The translations under genes were made by a program, and so were the position numbers. The notes under the pieces are model-generated. The model was not told the origin of the DNA, made no database searches, and worked only from the letters and a program-made list of their open reading frames with translations. Positions 23,021 through 36,500 of a stretch of 64,000 nt of DNA are shown in pieces (within the stretch, counting starts at the first letter, position 1; each line of letters begins with the position of its first letter). The stretch lies in contig JAHQIW010007363.1 in assembly GCA_019055375.1 (NCBI GenBank), positions 62,001 through 126,000 on the forward strand, given 5' to 3'. This DNA is from Parelaphostrongylus tenuis. Taxonomy: Eukaryota; Nematoda; Chromadorea; Rhabditida; Metastrongylidae.

Positions 23021-26000
23021 CCAATTGCGTGCTGCTTGCATCGTAACGAATTCAAAGCTTGTGCTTCATTATTCTGCTAACCATCAGTTGCCTCCTTTAG
23101 AATTTCCACATTATGATCATTTGATCAATACGGTTTTCGCTCACTCCTAACAAAGTTTACTACTTCTTATGGTACTTTTATCGTTCTAGAAAGTATTGTA
23201 TTCACACTTTGTTAACTTTTAGCTTCTAGGGAGGCCGTCCATTAATCTTTAGATTGCTCAATAAAAGCCGTACATGTCGAAATTCCACTTATTCCACGCA
23301 ATATCCAAGTGAGTTCCCTCCTTCTTCATCATAATTTCTATTACATATTCGGCAATTCGCGTAAAATTTTGGCTTGCACGAAACCATTTATGAAAACCAC
23401 TCGATGAGCAACGTAGAGTTTCGCAAGTGAATTCCATATTCTTTGCTTTGTTCGTTGGAGTGATGAAACGCTTGACAAGTCTAGTCTCCTTACACCGTCA
23501 AAACGTATGCATCAAACTAAAAGTAGTAGCAGAAAGAAGTGCACGATAGTACATAAATTCAAATCCGCCTATTCTTCAATTGATTTTTGTGCAAATCCAT
23601 AGATTCTGTGGGCATTTAAAATCTTCAAATAAATGAAATTGTTTAGAGTACAAATATGGCCTCAGGAATATATAAACAATCGCTTGGTGTCCAACCAACG
23701 ATGTGAGAATGAAGCACTTGACTAAAATGATAGGGTAGAAAGTTTTCTCAGAGGCTAGACACTATCTAGCAGTTTTTTAATATTTTACATGACAACATCT
23801 TCCTTTGTGGTTCTTTCACCACCATGGTGCTATAAAGTAGAATAGTTTGGTGTCATATGGGAGCACGAGCGGCGCAGTAGTTTAGAGAAGCGCTGTGGAC
23901 ACATGTGTGGTCGATTAGCCGATGGCTGATGGTTCGATTCCACGATTAAGGCTCAGCAGATTTTCCATTCTCTCGCAGTCGTTGAGTAGGTATCAGACTT
24001 CTCTAGGAGCATAGCAGCACTGACTTGATATATCGACAGGTAACTGTAAGACATTATATAGGCCAATATGCATTCAGTTGCCTCAAACGAAGCCAAAAAC
24101 TGAAGATAAATGTATGGCCCACCTCCAGGGATTGATGGACGCCGAGAGCTTTATTCTTTACCTTGAATGCATCCTTTCTGTGTTCCGAACTGATCATAGT
24201 TACAAAACTGTTCTCAGAATGTTATTCAGCCACGGATATCTAGGTTTTATAATTATAACGATACAGGGATTATCACTTGTCACAATAAGCAAAGCAATAC
24301 TGGCTTAAATGACTTGAGTTGCTGGCGATGAGAATGAGGAAGAGAAATTCTGAGAACAGGAACGGCGAAACGAGAAGATGCATGACTGTCATGTCCAAAT
24401 CCCCGTTTCATTCGAAGGAAATGTTGGTGAAGACAGCCGATTACTCTTCGTTTACTTCCCATACTCCAATGTAATCTAAAGTCATGGAAACTACAATTGG
24501 ACAGACTCTTCCATAGTGACTGTAGTGTTCATCGCAAACGTCCAGGTTCGGCTCATCGCGGTTAATTCCACTGGGACCCACCGCACTAATTCTGCGCTTA
24601 CTTGTTTCACAGCGTTAACTTCCGAAATACGATTATTATAAATACGTCATTGTCGCATTAAGTGGTAGTGAATTTCGCGGGAACGTCGTCGTTGAAAATG
24701 GAATCAAAATTTGAATTAGATTCCAGATTTAGAAGATGATTTTGCCTTTCCTAAACCAGTGAAAGTAAATGAAAAAAATTATCTTTGCCAATAAAAATAC
24801 CATTCAATCGTTCTCGATTTCTTTGCAGGTAGTGATACAACTGGCCAAGCAGTTTTTAGAGCTTAACATTATGGTGACCGTCAGTTTATTCTTTGTGTTA
24901 ACGAAGAAGCAAACAGCGCCCAAATTTGTTCCGAACATCTAAGGAGAGTCAAAAGCGGAAAAACTTTCTTGCTGATAGATGTAGAGCACAACACCTCAAT
25001 CAACAACGGAAGTGTACTTTGCGCACTTCAGAAGAAGAATGAAAGACATTTGGAACCACTTTAAGCAATTAATAAATGTGCACAGTGTTCAGAATAACAT
25101 GTACTAATGGAATTAGAGGCATGTGGAACAATAAAGTACTATGTCTTGGACGTTTAGTCAATTCTAATGCCAAATGAGAGATAAGGAAAAGCTGCGTAAA
25201 TGTTAACGAGCAAGTGGCGGGCACAACTATGGAGACCTTTTTTTGACTAATCGGTTCATTCTGCACTTTCTAAGGTATTGTCTCCTTGAAAATCACAATA
25301 GATTACACTAAAAAAAACTTTCATCTGATAAGTGGGTGCTTATGTCGCCCGGCAGACAAGCTCACTGAATGACGAGGAATGCTTACAAATCAGTATCACA
25401 TTAAAGAAATTTCTAAAGGAAAACCTCCTAATTCATGCCATCATGCAAAACTATTCCACTAGCACCCTAAGAAAAAGTGTTTCTTGATATTGTCTGCTGA
25501 ACATAGACGTAGACGTTGAGATTTCATCACAAAAACGGCAAGAAAAGCATGTAAAGGAACATTTTCCCAAAAATATCAATACACTTGTTTTATGTGCATA
25601 TATAAGAAAGTTCAAAAGATATATACGTTCTTGCTATTTTGAATATTGAAGTCACAACGACAAACGTACTATGATATCGGAAGAAGCCCAGTGTTTTTTG
25701 ATAAGTAGATATGTGAATGTTGAAGTGATATTAGTTTCACCTTATGTCTAAAACTTTTAATAAAGTCCGCATTCATATATCTCAAGGTGAAATGGATTTT
25801 TTGTCAACAAGCGAGTGCAATTATGAGTAGAAGGGCATCATACGAATCATTGACGTCGGGCTTACGTCAATCACTGGACATGCAATACCAACCTCGGGAA
25901 GACTCAAAACATTCACTCAGACTATATTGAATTCATAATCGAGGTTTAAAAATAGTTGATTGGAACGTAAGCTTACTGAAAAGATATCTTGACGGAGCTA

Positions 26001-29000
26001 ATGTGATGTGTCTTGAGTGGCTGTAGAATTAAAAGAACATTTTTCATTATAGAGAACCTTTTTCTCTGCGAACTAATAAGAACTCTGAGAAGTGGTTGCT
26101 CAAATGTAGGTTTTGAGATTATCAACAAAATGAAGAACACGGTATAAAATAATACAACATTTGGGACTATGTGCCACAAATGCATTATGCTAGAAATACA
26201 TACTACTAGCAGTGTTTCTATTAGGGTGTATTGGCAGAGATTCCCTTTGACAGACACAAAGATCTGGCTCATTATCTTTTCTATGACCAGCTAGGCTTCT
26301 CTTCCCTTCCAGATAAGAAAATCGGCGCATTACAGCCTAGGAAAGTCTTTTTGAATCATAATAATGAGCGACGCTATGTTATAGCAGTGAAGGTCCAGGA
26401 ACGACATAGTTTAGACTCAATGTAAATGAAAGGCAGAAAGAAATGGACTAGATGTCAAGAATGAATTAGTAACTTTTTTAAGTGCTAAATAGTCACTTTT
26501 CAAGTCTCCATCATATTCCCCTTTTGGCCAGTATTTTACTGGTTCAAAAATTTTTTTTTTCTAAACTTCCGAAGAGACAATGGCAGCGTGCTCTGAGAGT
26601 GTTGTCATAGGCAGTTTACACTAGCCATGTATATTGTAAGAAGTGAGGCAGCCTGCGGGTGCATTTTTTCAAATTTGATTAGTAGGATGCGCTTGTCTGA
26701 TAGCTGAGTCTCGGAATGACCTATCATTTTTTACCGCATGTAAGCACTTGAAGGCAAAAATTGGACTCTTTACTACTCGTCAATATTCATCACAAAAATA
26801 CCCAGCCATGACCGACGCGACGGCGAACCTATGAAAAGAAATAAAGGAACATTCAATTACTCTCTGTGGTAATCTACCTATTTTGGTTGCTGCTACGTTA
26901 CTATGCAGAAAATACTCGCAAAATAAAGTTAGCTGTTCCGAATTACGCTTCAAAATTCTGACGCTACAGTAAAGTGCAACGGTCTTTATTTCAATCTTAC
27001 TTCATAGATTATATTTGATACACCTGGGAAATGAAGACAGAAGAGCTTAAGGCAATAGTTGACATCGCTAGGCTCATCGATACATTTGGTATACTTGTGA
27101 AGGTACACTGCATATAGAATACTCCAAAGTTCAGAAAACTTCCATCTTCACTGGACCATACATAATGGCTTGTATGGCCTAGGAATTCTTGTACGTTGCA
27201 TTTGCGTCGGTGTTAATGAACCCTTAGTATGACTCATCTACCTATATGGACGACAGTTGACCATTGTTGCATAGAAAGGACATTTTGATTGATTCCACTA
27301 GTTTCTGTATCGTAGCTAGCTTTTTCGTTTAGGGAATGATGCTGTCTGGTGCGGGTGTATTTAATATAAGAGGAAATAGCCTTCTATTACTTTACAAGAA
27401 TCATTGAAGCATATCTCAAACAACTAGCGCAATTTTAGTAATCGATGCATTCTCTGAATGATCCGTGCTACTTGCAATTTTCATACCACAACGTTATCAG
27501 CCATTGAAAAATTGTCTTACCCAAATATTCCCCCTCCTCCTCACCCTTCCCCTTGGCCACTGCTTTTGGTTATAAACTTGCTTCTCTTGAAAAAATTCAG
27601 ACTCATTCTCGTTTTTTTTTTAAAGAACAATTTCTCCCTTCTTCCTCGTGTTGAATGAAGTTCATCGAGATGCAACTAATTTCAGTCTCAGAAGAACTTA
27701 CGTGATCTGTAGCGTTGACACATTGTGGATATTTCGCTAGAAGATGTTTAACCGTGATCGTCTGCCCATGTAGCAACGCTTTATGAAGTGGTGTCATACC
27801 TTCATAATTACTATCAAGTTCAATTACAACACGAACGACGTAGTGCCTTTAGCGTCACTTACCATAAGAGTCTCTGGCTAAGGAAAGTTGTTCACGATCA
27901 ATTAGTGACTTTACGCGACGTACGTCTCCATCCTCAACCGCTTTGTGAATCGCATTGATTTTTGACTGAAACTTCTCCTACATCTTGTAAGCAACAAAGT
28001 TCCAAATTTTGACCTGTTGATGAAATTTGAACTACTTCATAAGTGCAAATAAGTAGCGCAGTGGTATTGATGCCGTTTTTGACGATGATGGCTCGACTCC
28101 GCACAGAGCCTAACAATTTTTTCATTCCTCTGCAATTGTAGGGAAATTGGTACTATACTGGTTTGAAACAAGATTGTTTCTTTCTATATATGAGGGAACC
28201 CACTACCATGATTATCTCAGGGTTTAAGAGGAATCGATTTGAGCAGCGTTCAACGGCGTCCGTTACTAACACAAAAAAAAAATCGCGAGTAGCAGCCAAA
28301 GGTACACGGAAAAATTATGAATACCTTCGTGGATAATGCGTGCCAAGAAACGGATTATATTTTTTTCTTCTACACCTTTATGGAAAAGTATATCTATTTT
28401 ACGAGACGCCGAACCTCGCTCACCCCGTAATACTTTGGTGGTAGACGATATTTTAGCTCTTCCGCACAACAAACCCTAATAGACGACGTCAAATTCTCGA
28501 AACTTTATGCCAGCAAGGGCTATTTTTCGTACTTTTTCTAGTTGATTTCCTGATATTCTTTCGTCAGTACAAGAATTCCACACCTGATATACTGTAAGAC
28601 CGCGAAGGAATTCCTTGCTAGCTTCGTTTGTTGCAGTTTTTTTCCCTGAATTATTTTTAAAAATGAAAAACCAGTGTTTCGGTGGATCATATATGTAAAA
28701 GTGGCTGCTTACTTAAGCAGATGACCTCTCCCGTCCAGCACTAATTGCTCCAGCTTCGCCACCTCGCCATTGGCTAACCATTCGTCGACCACGTCTTCTG
28801 TTGGCGCATCTGAGACAACACTTCCATGTGACTAATTTACCTAATCTCTTTTGATCTTACCAAGTAATACTTCAAGCATTTTTCGTCTTGCACAGCGATC
28901 TCGTTAGGACGCATGTGATTGAATACCCATATTTGTATACTATGGCTCTATAAAGTTTATTGAACAGACAGTTTTCAAACGATTAACCTTGCAACGGGGT

Positions 29001-30551
29001 AAGCAAATTCTCAGCCAAGGACATGAATTTACTCATTCAATTTCAGTGACTGGCTAATTCGACGATGGATGCAATTGAGAGAAAAAGAAAAAGGAAGTGT
29101 TAGGAGGCGCAAAAAATGCGATACTCCAGTAGTGCAGAAGATAAGACTCAATTTGAGCTCTTTCACTGATTAGAGCAGTTTAATCAATGTCGCAAATTTA
29201 AGCCAACTCGGACAGAGCAGGGAGCGACTCAATGAAGTTAGTAATGCTGTGGTTTAGTAAGTCATTTAGTAATCGGGATCAATAAACCATGACGTACGAG
29301 AGCTATCGTGATCATCCAACATGAATATGCGAGCAGCAGATGGCGTGAACCTCCACATCGCTTGAACGTTTCCGTGACGAAATTAGCGATTTGCACGGAA
29401 GTCGCCGCAAATATGCAGCTCGTTGAGATTTCCACAAACATTAGTACGTCTCAGCTGTCTTTAATCACCTAATCGACCTTGATAATATCCAGCCCAATCA
29501 GAACACATAATCAAAAAGCGTAGTGGATGGCGATATCTTGTGGCACTACGTTGCCCGGAAAAAAAATTTGCGACTTCAACGTGTATCTTCGGAGTCACAA
29601 ATCTGGAGCCGAACCAAATTCTGTTGATCGAGATAGCTCTCAGAAGAACAAAATTGAACTTTGATGCATGTTAGATGGGCTAAAACCACGGCTGTCCTCT
29701 CCGTAGCGACGCGTTTTTAGCATTACATTATCAAGCGCCTCGCTCATCCTATCCCTGAATCTTTCTTTTTTACCAAAATATTCAATGTTATCAGTAATCA
29801 CGCTTCGGCAGATTTGATTTAGAGAGCATAAAGCGACATTTGAGCCGATGGCAAGTCCTTCAAAGACGTAGAGAAAGTGATGGAGAGAATAAGAGAAATG
29901 GGCTATGACATGAAAAATATATGAATCGATCGTGCACAACCTATGTACGCCGGAAAAGGTTCGATAAAAGAGATCTGACAATATTTAAGAAAGAGAAATA
30001 TGACGTAGAAATGGACAACACACAACATGACATTCATGACAACACAAGCAGCACGTGTAGAAATACAACACTGTCCTAAAAATATGTTAGAACTTCCACA
30101 ACGAGGAGAGATCAGTACGTTCCACACATCCTCTTTAAGGAATTTTTGGTGCACAAGAGAATCTTTCTGGATTTCTTGTAGCCAATCGGTAGCTAGTGTA
30201 TGTCTAACAGGCGTCTTTAGCGGAAATACATTTTCTTAGTAACCTACCACTTGATTGTTTGGAAAAAGTCTTTTGCTTCGGCTACTATTATTCGGTAAGA
30301 TCTGCTGGAAACAATCAAATGACGAGCTATTAGAGTAACAGTTTTTACCAAGCCACTGGGGATTGACATCCACATTAGCTATTGGTTGGCCGCGAAAATT
30401 TGGGGAATGACTTCTGTGCACCAAAATTTGACAATTTAACATCTGTACGCGTGAAACTATATACCAAGTGTCGTGAAATTGTCTTATCTCAATCAAAAAT
30501 GATCTTACACATATCATTTTGCAGTGTAACTCGTGTGCAATATGAATATAA

Positions 30552-30596
<45 letters not shown>

Positions 30597-33500
30597 AATG
30601 TGTTTATGTACATATGCATGCAGATACACTGTGCACGAGACTCTCTGAATCCTTTTCCGTTATCTGGAAACATATGAATACTCAATCTCATTCGCTGGGC
30701 AAAAACTTATCACAAGAGCGTTAGTAGGCATTCAAAAGCTTGAATCTCTATCTAGAGCGCTACATGGCCGGTTTTTAAAGCACCATTTTGTAACGCTGTA
30801 AAATTGAAAATGAAATTATGCTTCACAAGCCCAAGCGGTTTTCTTCCTATCGCGCTTGTATTTTGCTAGACAAAGCTACTTCCTTATGGTGAAAGAACTC
30901 TTTCGATAGCACAAGTCTCGAGGATCTCAGAAATGTGCTTGCTTTTCGGAAAACTTCTTTTGGTAGCGTTGTGGGAGAAAGGGAAAATTTCTGTTTTACG
31001 CCTTGTCATATATAGATTTTTCTTTAGATTATAAGTAATCATTTCATAGCGTAAATTTCAATGATTCCATCGCTTTTCTTGCTTTGCTGGAAAACCATTT
31101 CACTGCAGTGTAACAAGGAAAATAGGATTAAGTTCACACATTCGGCGAGCTTGTTTACCGGTTAACTCACGGGCTGGAGTCGAGGGGGTCAGTCGATGAT
31201 CTGACGTGTTCACAAGTGGGGTGTATTTTGCGATTAATTGCCACTTTTCTCCCATTCGAAAAAAACTCCATGAAACGATTGACTCAGATAATACGAGATT
31301 TTCTCTACACGTTCGTGTGCTGATCATGTTTCTATCATATTATGAACGTGATAAAAATGAAGGCGCGCGGCGAGTGTGAAACATAGTTTCATTTCGTGTG
31401 CTACAGCGCTATTGAAGGATCTTTTCGAAAAAACGGCCATGTAGTGCTTTAGCGAGAAATTAAAGCTTTCGAATGATTGTTGAAACTCCTATAAAAAGTT
31501 CTTCTACATCAAGAGGGGTCGTTTCTTCATTCGTTCTCGGGTAACAGGGAAGAACCATTCTTTGTAAAATGATTCATAAAAGATCATTGTCGCAGAAAGA
31601 AAATTTTAGAGCACTTAGAAGAAGGTTTCACGTCTATAGGTAAAAATTTTTTCTTATCGCTTGCAAAGCTGTGCTCTCAATGAATTGCCACATAATTAGT
31701 TCCATCAAAACTCTTCACTAGAAAGCGCAAAGTAAACTCTGTGGAAGCATCTGCAATAGTCAAATTACCATTGATCACAAGAAATCTAGGATAACTATGT
31801 GAGAGGTTCGCAGCCATCGGAAAAGGTGTGGTTTCCATAGACGATCTATCTGTTATTCCTCTGCGGTTCGCTTATTAGCACTCTTCAGCGCACAGTGACG
31901 AGGAGAAATAAAGTGGGTCAATATTTCTGAAAACCGGCTTATATTTAATATCAGCATTAATAATATTTATCTGCGCCTTGTTTATGATCTTATGGAAATA
32001 TAGTAGGGTGATTAGTAATGCAATCTATCAGGAAGCGCGGTCCTGGTTCAGCCCCTCCTTCAACGCTCTTTCAAAATCCACGCGGGAATACCGTCGAAAC
32101 AACACACAAAATCTTCGAAGACATTTGTGTGAGAAGAATGCGAGGAAGCGAATCGAATGCAAAAAGTGCTGGGATGAAAAAATATTAAATTTGATGATGT
32201 TCATAAAAAATAAGATATGATTTCAAACAAACTTGTTATTAGACTTTTCTCGTAAGGCGCTTCAGCGCTACGATTTTCCTCAGATGCGTAATGATGCGTA
32301 TTAAATATCCCAGCAGCCGTTGCTCCTCACAGTATGCATTTTTCGTCATCATCGCATAACGTCAAATCAAATGCAGTTAAACAAGACACAACCTTGTGCA
32401 AACCTACAAGCACTAGAAGATATTGAGGCCAGCACCATGTGATGATTAAAGGAGCTTTTTCTAATTCAAGTCATCAACAACTAGGCTGGAATAGTTGGAC
32501 TGCCCTAAGGCATATCTGCCGTTGGTACCATTAACAAATAACAATACTTAATCTACATTTTCTACTTCATTCCTCTTACCTGAAATCACAGTGTATGGGC
32601 CGTGGAATTTTATCATATACACCACTACTTCAGATTTACCTCAATTTCATTTATGCTTGAAAATTTTGGTCCTCTAAAAGTGCTACTACATCCTATTCAA
32701 ATGGATGTCTCTTTAGAACCCTGGTGTATCTGTTCTAAGGCTCTTACACATTTTTATAACATGATAACATCAGTACTAGTCGATCAGAATGAACGAGTTG
32801 ATCCAAAAAGGCCTGCATCTGAAACCTTTTATCCGAGAAAACTAACTAAGCGTATTTCGTTGAAAGGTCTAATTGTTGTTGCCCCATTGTTGATTTGAAA
32901 CTGCGGACATAGGTTCCCACTTCCTTCAATGAGTATTGTAATATAAATCTTATTTGACTCTCGCGTCTTTTGGAGCTAAAAGACTGTAGCCGTCTATTAT
33001 ATTAGCTTCCACCTAATCAATTTTTCCGTTATATTATGCAAACAATCCGGGCGTTAGAAGATGACTGAATCGTAAAACCTTACTACTATCACAAACTAGA
33101 ATCTGAAACGAAAGAGAAAAATCTATTGTCTCCATGTAATTGATACTTGCTGACCTCATTACCTTTACGGAATAGAAAGCAAACAGAATCTCACATAAAC
33201 TATGTTGGCGTTTAATATGTCGTTTATTATATTTATAACGTTTCGATTCGCAACACGATGTAAAGGTATCCATTAACGGTTTAATAAATGTGCAAAAGAG
33301 CCTCTCTCTTGCTGAACCCCCAATAAAAATGAGTTTACTAAAACATTCTTTTAACTTCTACCTTTTTAAAAGTTTGTTAATGAATTTTGAATAGTAATTA
33401 GATTTTCAAGATTGCCAACCCAAGTGCGTCAGTAACAAGCATCACACGACACGCTCGAGGACTTTAGAGTGTCCAGTCGTAGGGCCCTTTAAAACGAAAA

Positions 33501-36500
33501 AATAACATGATGCAATTGTATAGCGAATACAAAAGCATTCTTAGAGAGAGAGAAATTCCCCAGAGCAGCTGCATTTAGTAATCTCCGTTAATAGAATACT
33601 TCTGACATCATATAAACTTTACAATCTATTACCGCGTTTAAAATATGAGCTTCGACGGAAGAAAATGATGTGATGGATTTCGCATTTTCTTCCCTGTACA
33701 GATTTGATTGTACCACGTAGGCACTATAAGTTTTAAATGTTTTTCATTGAAAGCGAGCTAAAATCTACTATCTAAAGCCAAAGGTTGTTGTTTTGCACTA
33801 GGTGCATTGTACCCAATGCAAGTTCGACGTTCCTTGTTAAAGTTGCCGCTGAAAATCTTCCATTGTTATTCAGTGAAGTGGAATTTTCACCTATTGAAGA
33901 ACTCACCTGAGCAATAGAGCAAGAGCATGTAAATAAATTTGATGGACATCAATAATTCTAATGATAATGACAGTATTAATAGTAATAAGTTCGGCAATCA
34001 ACAATGTCATCTCTTTTTAGGCGAAAATAAGAAGATTTAACAGTACATAGAATTTCGAGCATACGAAAAAACAGCAGCAAAATCAAGATTTAAGGGTGAA
34101 CATAGTCTATGTGACCTTTCGGAGGCTACTCTTCGTTATCGTGAAAGTCTCTACACAGTGTAACAGCTCTAAAGTGAGATGCATGAAATAGAGTAGCATG
34201 ATGAGTTGCAAGCTCATTTGCTTCGAGGTTGGCAGGATGAAGATATTAATGCGACACAAAGATAAAATGAGAAATAAGAATACAGTGGCTTATACAAAGT
34301 TCGCCCGAAACAGAAGGTGTAGGGAACTTTTGAACTGCTTGGAAATGCTACAACTTGCAGACTGTACTTTCTCTCACAATGCAATCATTCTAGGAATTTG
34401 TGGAATATGCAGAATGCCATGTTTACTTAACACTTTTCTCCCCTGACTTCCAAAATAAACACATTTTCTTGTGAGGCACCTAAAAGTATAACAGCTTCTC
34501 CCTCGATTTTTCTACACGAGTAACAATAAAGGACAGGAGATAAAGCTCCCGTCCATGATCATTTCTGAGGTATGTAGCATGTTTTTGACTTCATCATACT
34601 TCGTAGAGGTGATGGAATTCATTTTTCGCCTCTGCAGTGTTTTATGAAAAGTTATCGATATATAAGTGACTGCTTTAAGCACTTCAGAGGTTCGATATCA
34701 TATCTTGGCTCTGAAAGGCTAGAAGGCTTACTATCGAGCGAGGGATCGAACCAGACTTCGTGTGTGCTGCACGACATTTCTGACTTTCGTGCTTATGATG
34801 TCTCATAAATACATTCCAAGATAGCAAAAAAGCGGAAGTGCTTTGCGACAGCAGTGTTGTGGCATTTTGAGTGCTTTTTGACAATCATTTCGTATTTTCT
34901 TTTACTTAATTAAGTACACTATCATGAAATGTTAATTTCCAAAATATCTAAATGGTGAAATTTTAAATTCGGATTTTGTCAACAAACCAAAAAGTAAGTC
35001 TCGACAAAAATATCTATGACTGCACCTGGATCGTATAACTCGTCGTCTGTGGACAGGGAGAGAATCGCAGGGCTTGATCCAGCTGACGCTGTGCGACGCA
35101 ACCGCTCTGGCGACCGACGAAATGCTTCAGGGGAAAATGCGTCCTAAATTTAGACGCTGCGTCGTGATTTATCATTTTAGACTATCCTCTAGCATAGATC
35201 ACTCAAGGTCAGCGATCTCAAGAGAAGTGGCACTACAAGTATGCCGGAAAGAAGTTCTCATCTTTGCAACACCTCCATTTCTCTGTAGAAAAATTGACTA
35301 AAAGTGCCGATAATTGAATGAAGAATGCCTGGCGAGGGAGAAGCCGCCAATTGAATGTCGCCAATTGGCATAGTCATATTTACCTTACTTTTATTACGTA
35401 TCGTATAGATGTTTTTGAGAGTTTTATGCAAACTTGAACGCAAACATTGTCCTTTACCGTCAATTTTATGACAGAGGTGTTTTGAGCAATACTATATTTT
35501 GAACTTGCAATCAAAAATTATTACCTTCCGACAAATCTGTTTACCATGACTTAAAAAAATTTGATGATGAAGAGTGTACCAAGGATATCTCTGTCGAGAA
35601 GAGCAACGTAAATATTATGATTAAAGAGTAAAAATATCTCATTTGCACAGATAGAAGTACGTGAATGCGAGGGGGGGAGGGCGTCGTCTCATGATGATTA
35701 CTGAAAATTAGATGTCTTGACAAGTAAGTTGATGCCAACCCACATTCTAAAAACTCTTTGTTAGAATGACCAGAGTGAGTGTACAGTGAGTGATAAAAAT
35801 CACTTTGCGAAAATCGGCGAATATAATCAATCTCAACTACAACAATGAGAGGACCTATACCTTCACCCTAAAACGAAATTAGGAAAAAAATCACTACAAG
35901 GGTGTTTAGTAACAAAGTTTTTTGTAATTTAAACGAACCAAATCCGGATAGAACTCTGGATCTGGAAGGCATCAAAATGTGAGATGTCGATCAATTTGTA
36001 GAGTACGTCGCCTTTAGATGCTTTAGAAAATTTTGCATGACTTGTCGTCAAATGTCACGGCGTCATCATTTTGAAATGTCTGCTATGCAACCATCAAGTA
36101 TGATAGGTGTCGTGTTAGCTTGTGGTTTGGCTGTAACTTGAGAATTCGCTGCCTATCCTCCTCTTTAACGCGGTCAAAGTAGGTTGAGTACACAATTCTA
36201 TAAATTTCTTTTTCACCAAAATAACTGTGACAATTTGCTGTAAGGTCATCACTGAAAAACCATCAGCCATACTCCTTGGTCGTGGAGTTACAACTGAACT
36301 ACTTCTAGTTAAGTAGACATTTTTTTTAGCTGCTGCAATCCCTCCGACTAACTACTAGCGTGGGTGGCATAGCAAGTTCAATACTCTAAAAAAGCTATCC
36401 TTTATCCATTTCGGACCGCACGGACACTATTATATTCATGGCCCGGTGGTCCCTTCACGACCGTCGCTACAGATTACGATGCATGCTCCAATCAATCAGT

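Larger units (their letters stand above)
19952..28809 (-). other. Ankyrin-gene module 2 (six exons)
   Basis: Exons are 28809-28713 ([20 protein letters not shown]), 28645-28584 ([19 protein letters not shown]), 27965-27863 ([20 protein letters not shown]), 27799-27702 ([20 protein letters not shown], then [12 protein letters not shown]), 22052-21951 ([20 protein letters not shown]) and 20072-19952 ([20 protein letters not shown]). The first exon cannot be joined in frame to either neighbour as the sequence stands. In both cases changing one A in an A run restores the frame and an ungapped alignment with modules 3 and 4. Confidence 0.85.

Noticed and set aside
22788..23055. Ser-Leu repeat frames on the minus strand
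   Set aside because: Artefact of the GA-rich tract at 22915-23022.
26231..26425. 64-codon + frame with plausible composition
   Set aside because: No matching splice partners, no recognised motif, and it sits alone in a featureless part of an ankyrin intron.
29640..30154. Two overlapping hydrophobic minus-strand frames, possibly a chemoreceptor remnant
   Set aside because: Hydrophobic stretches exist (for example [18 protein letters not shown]) but no family motif, start or splice structure supports a gene.
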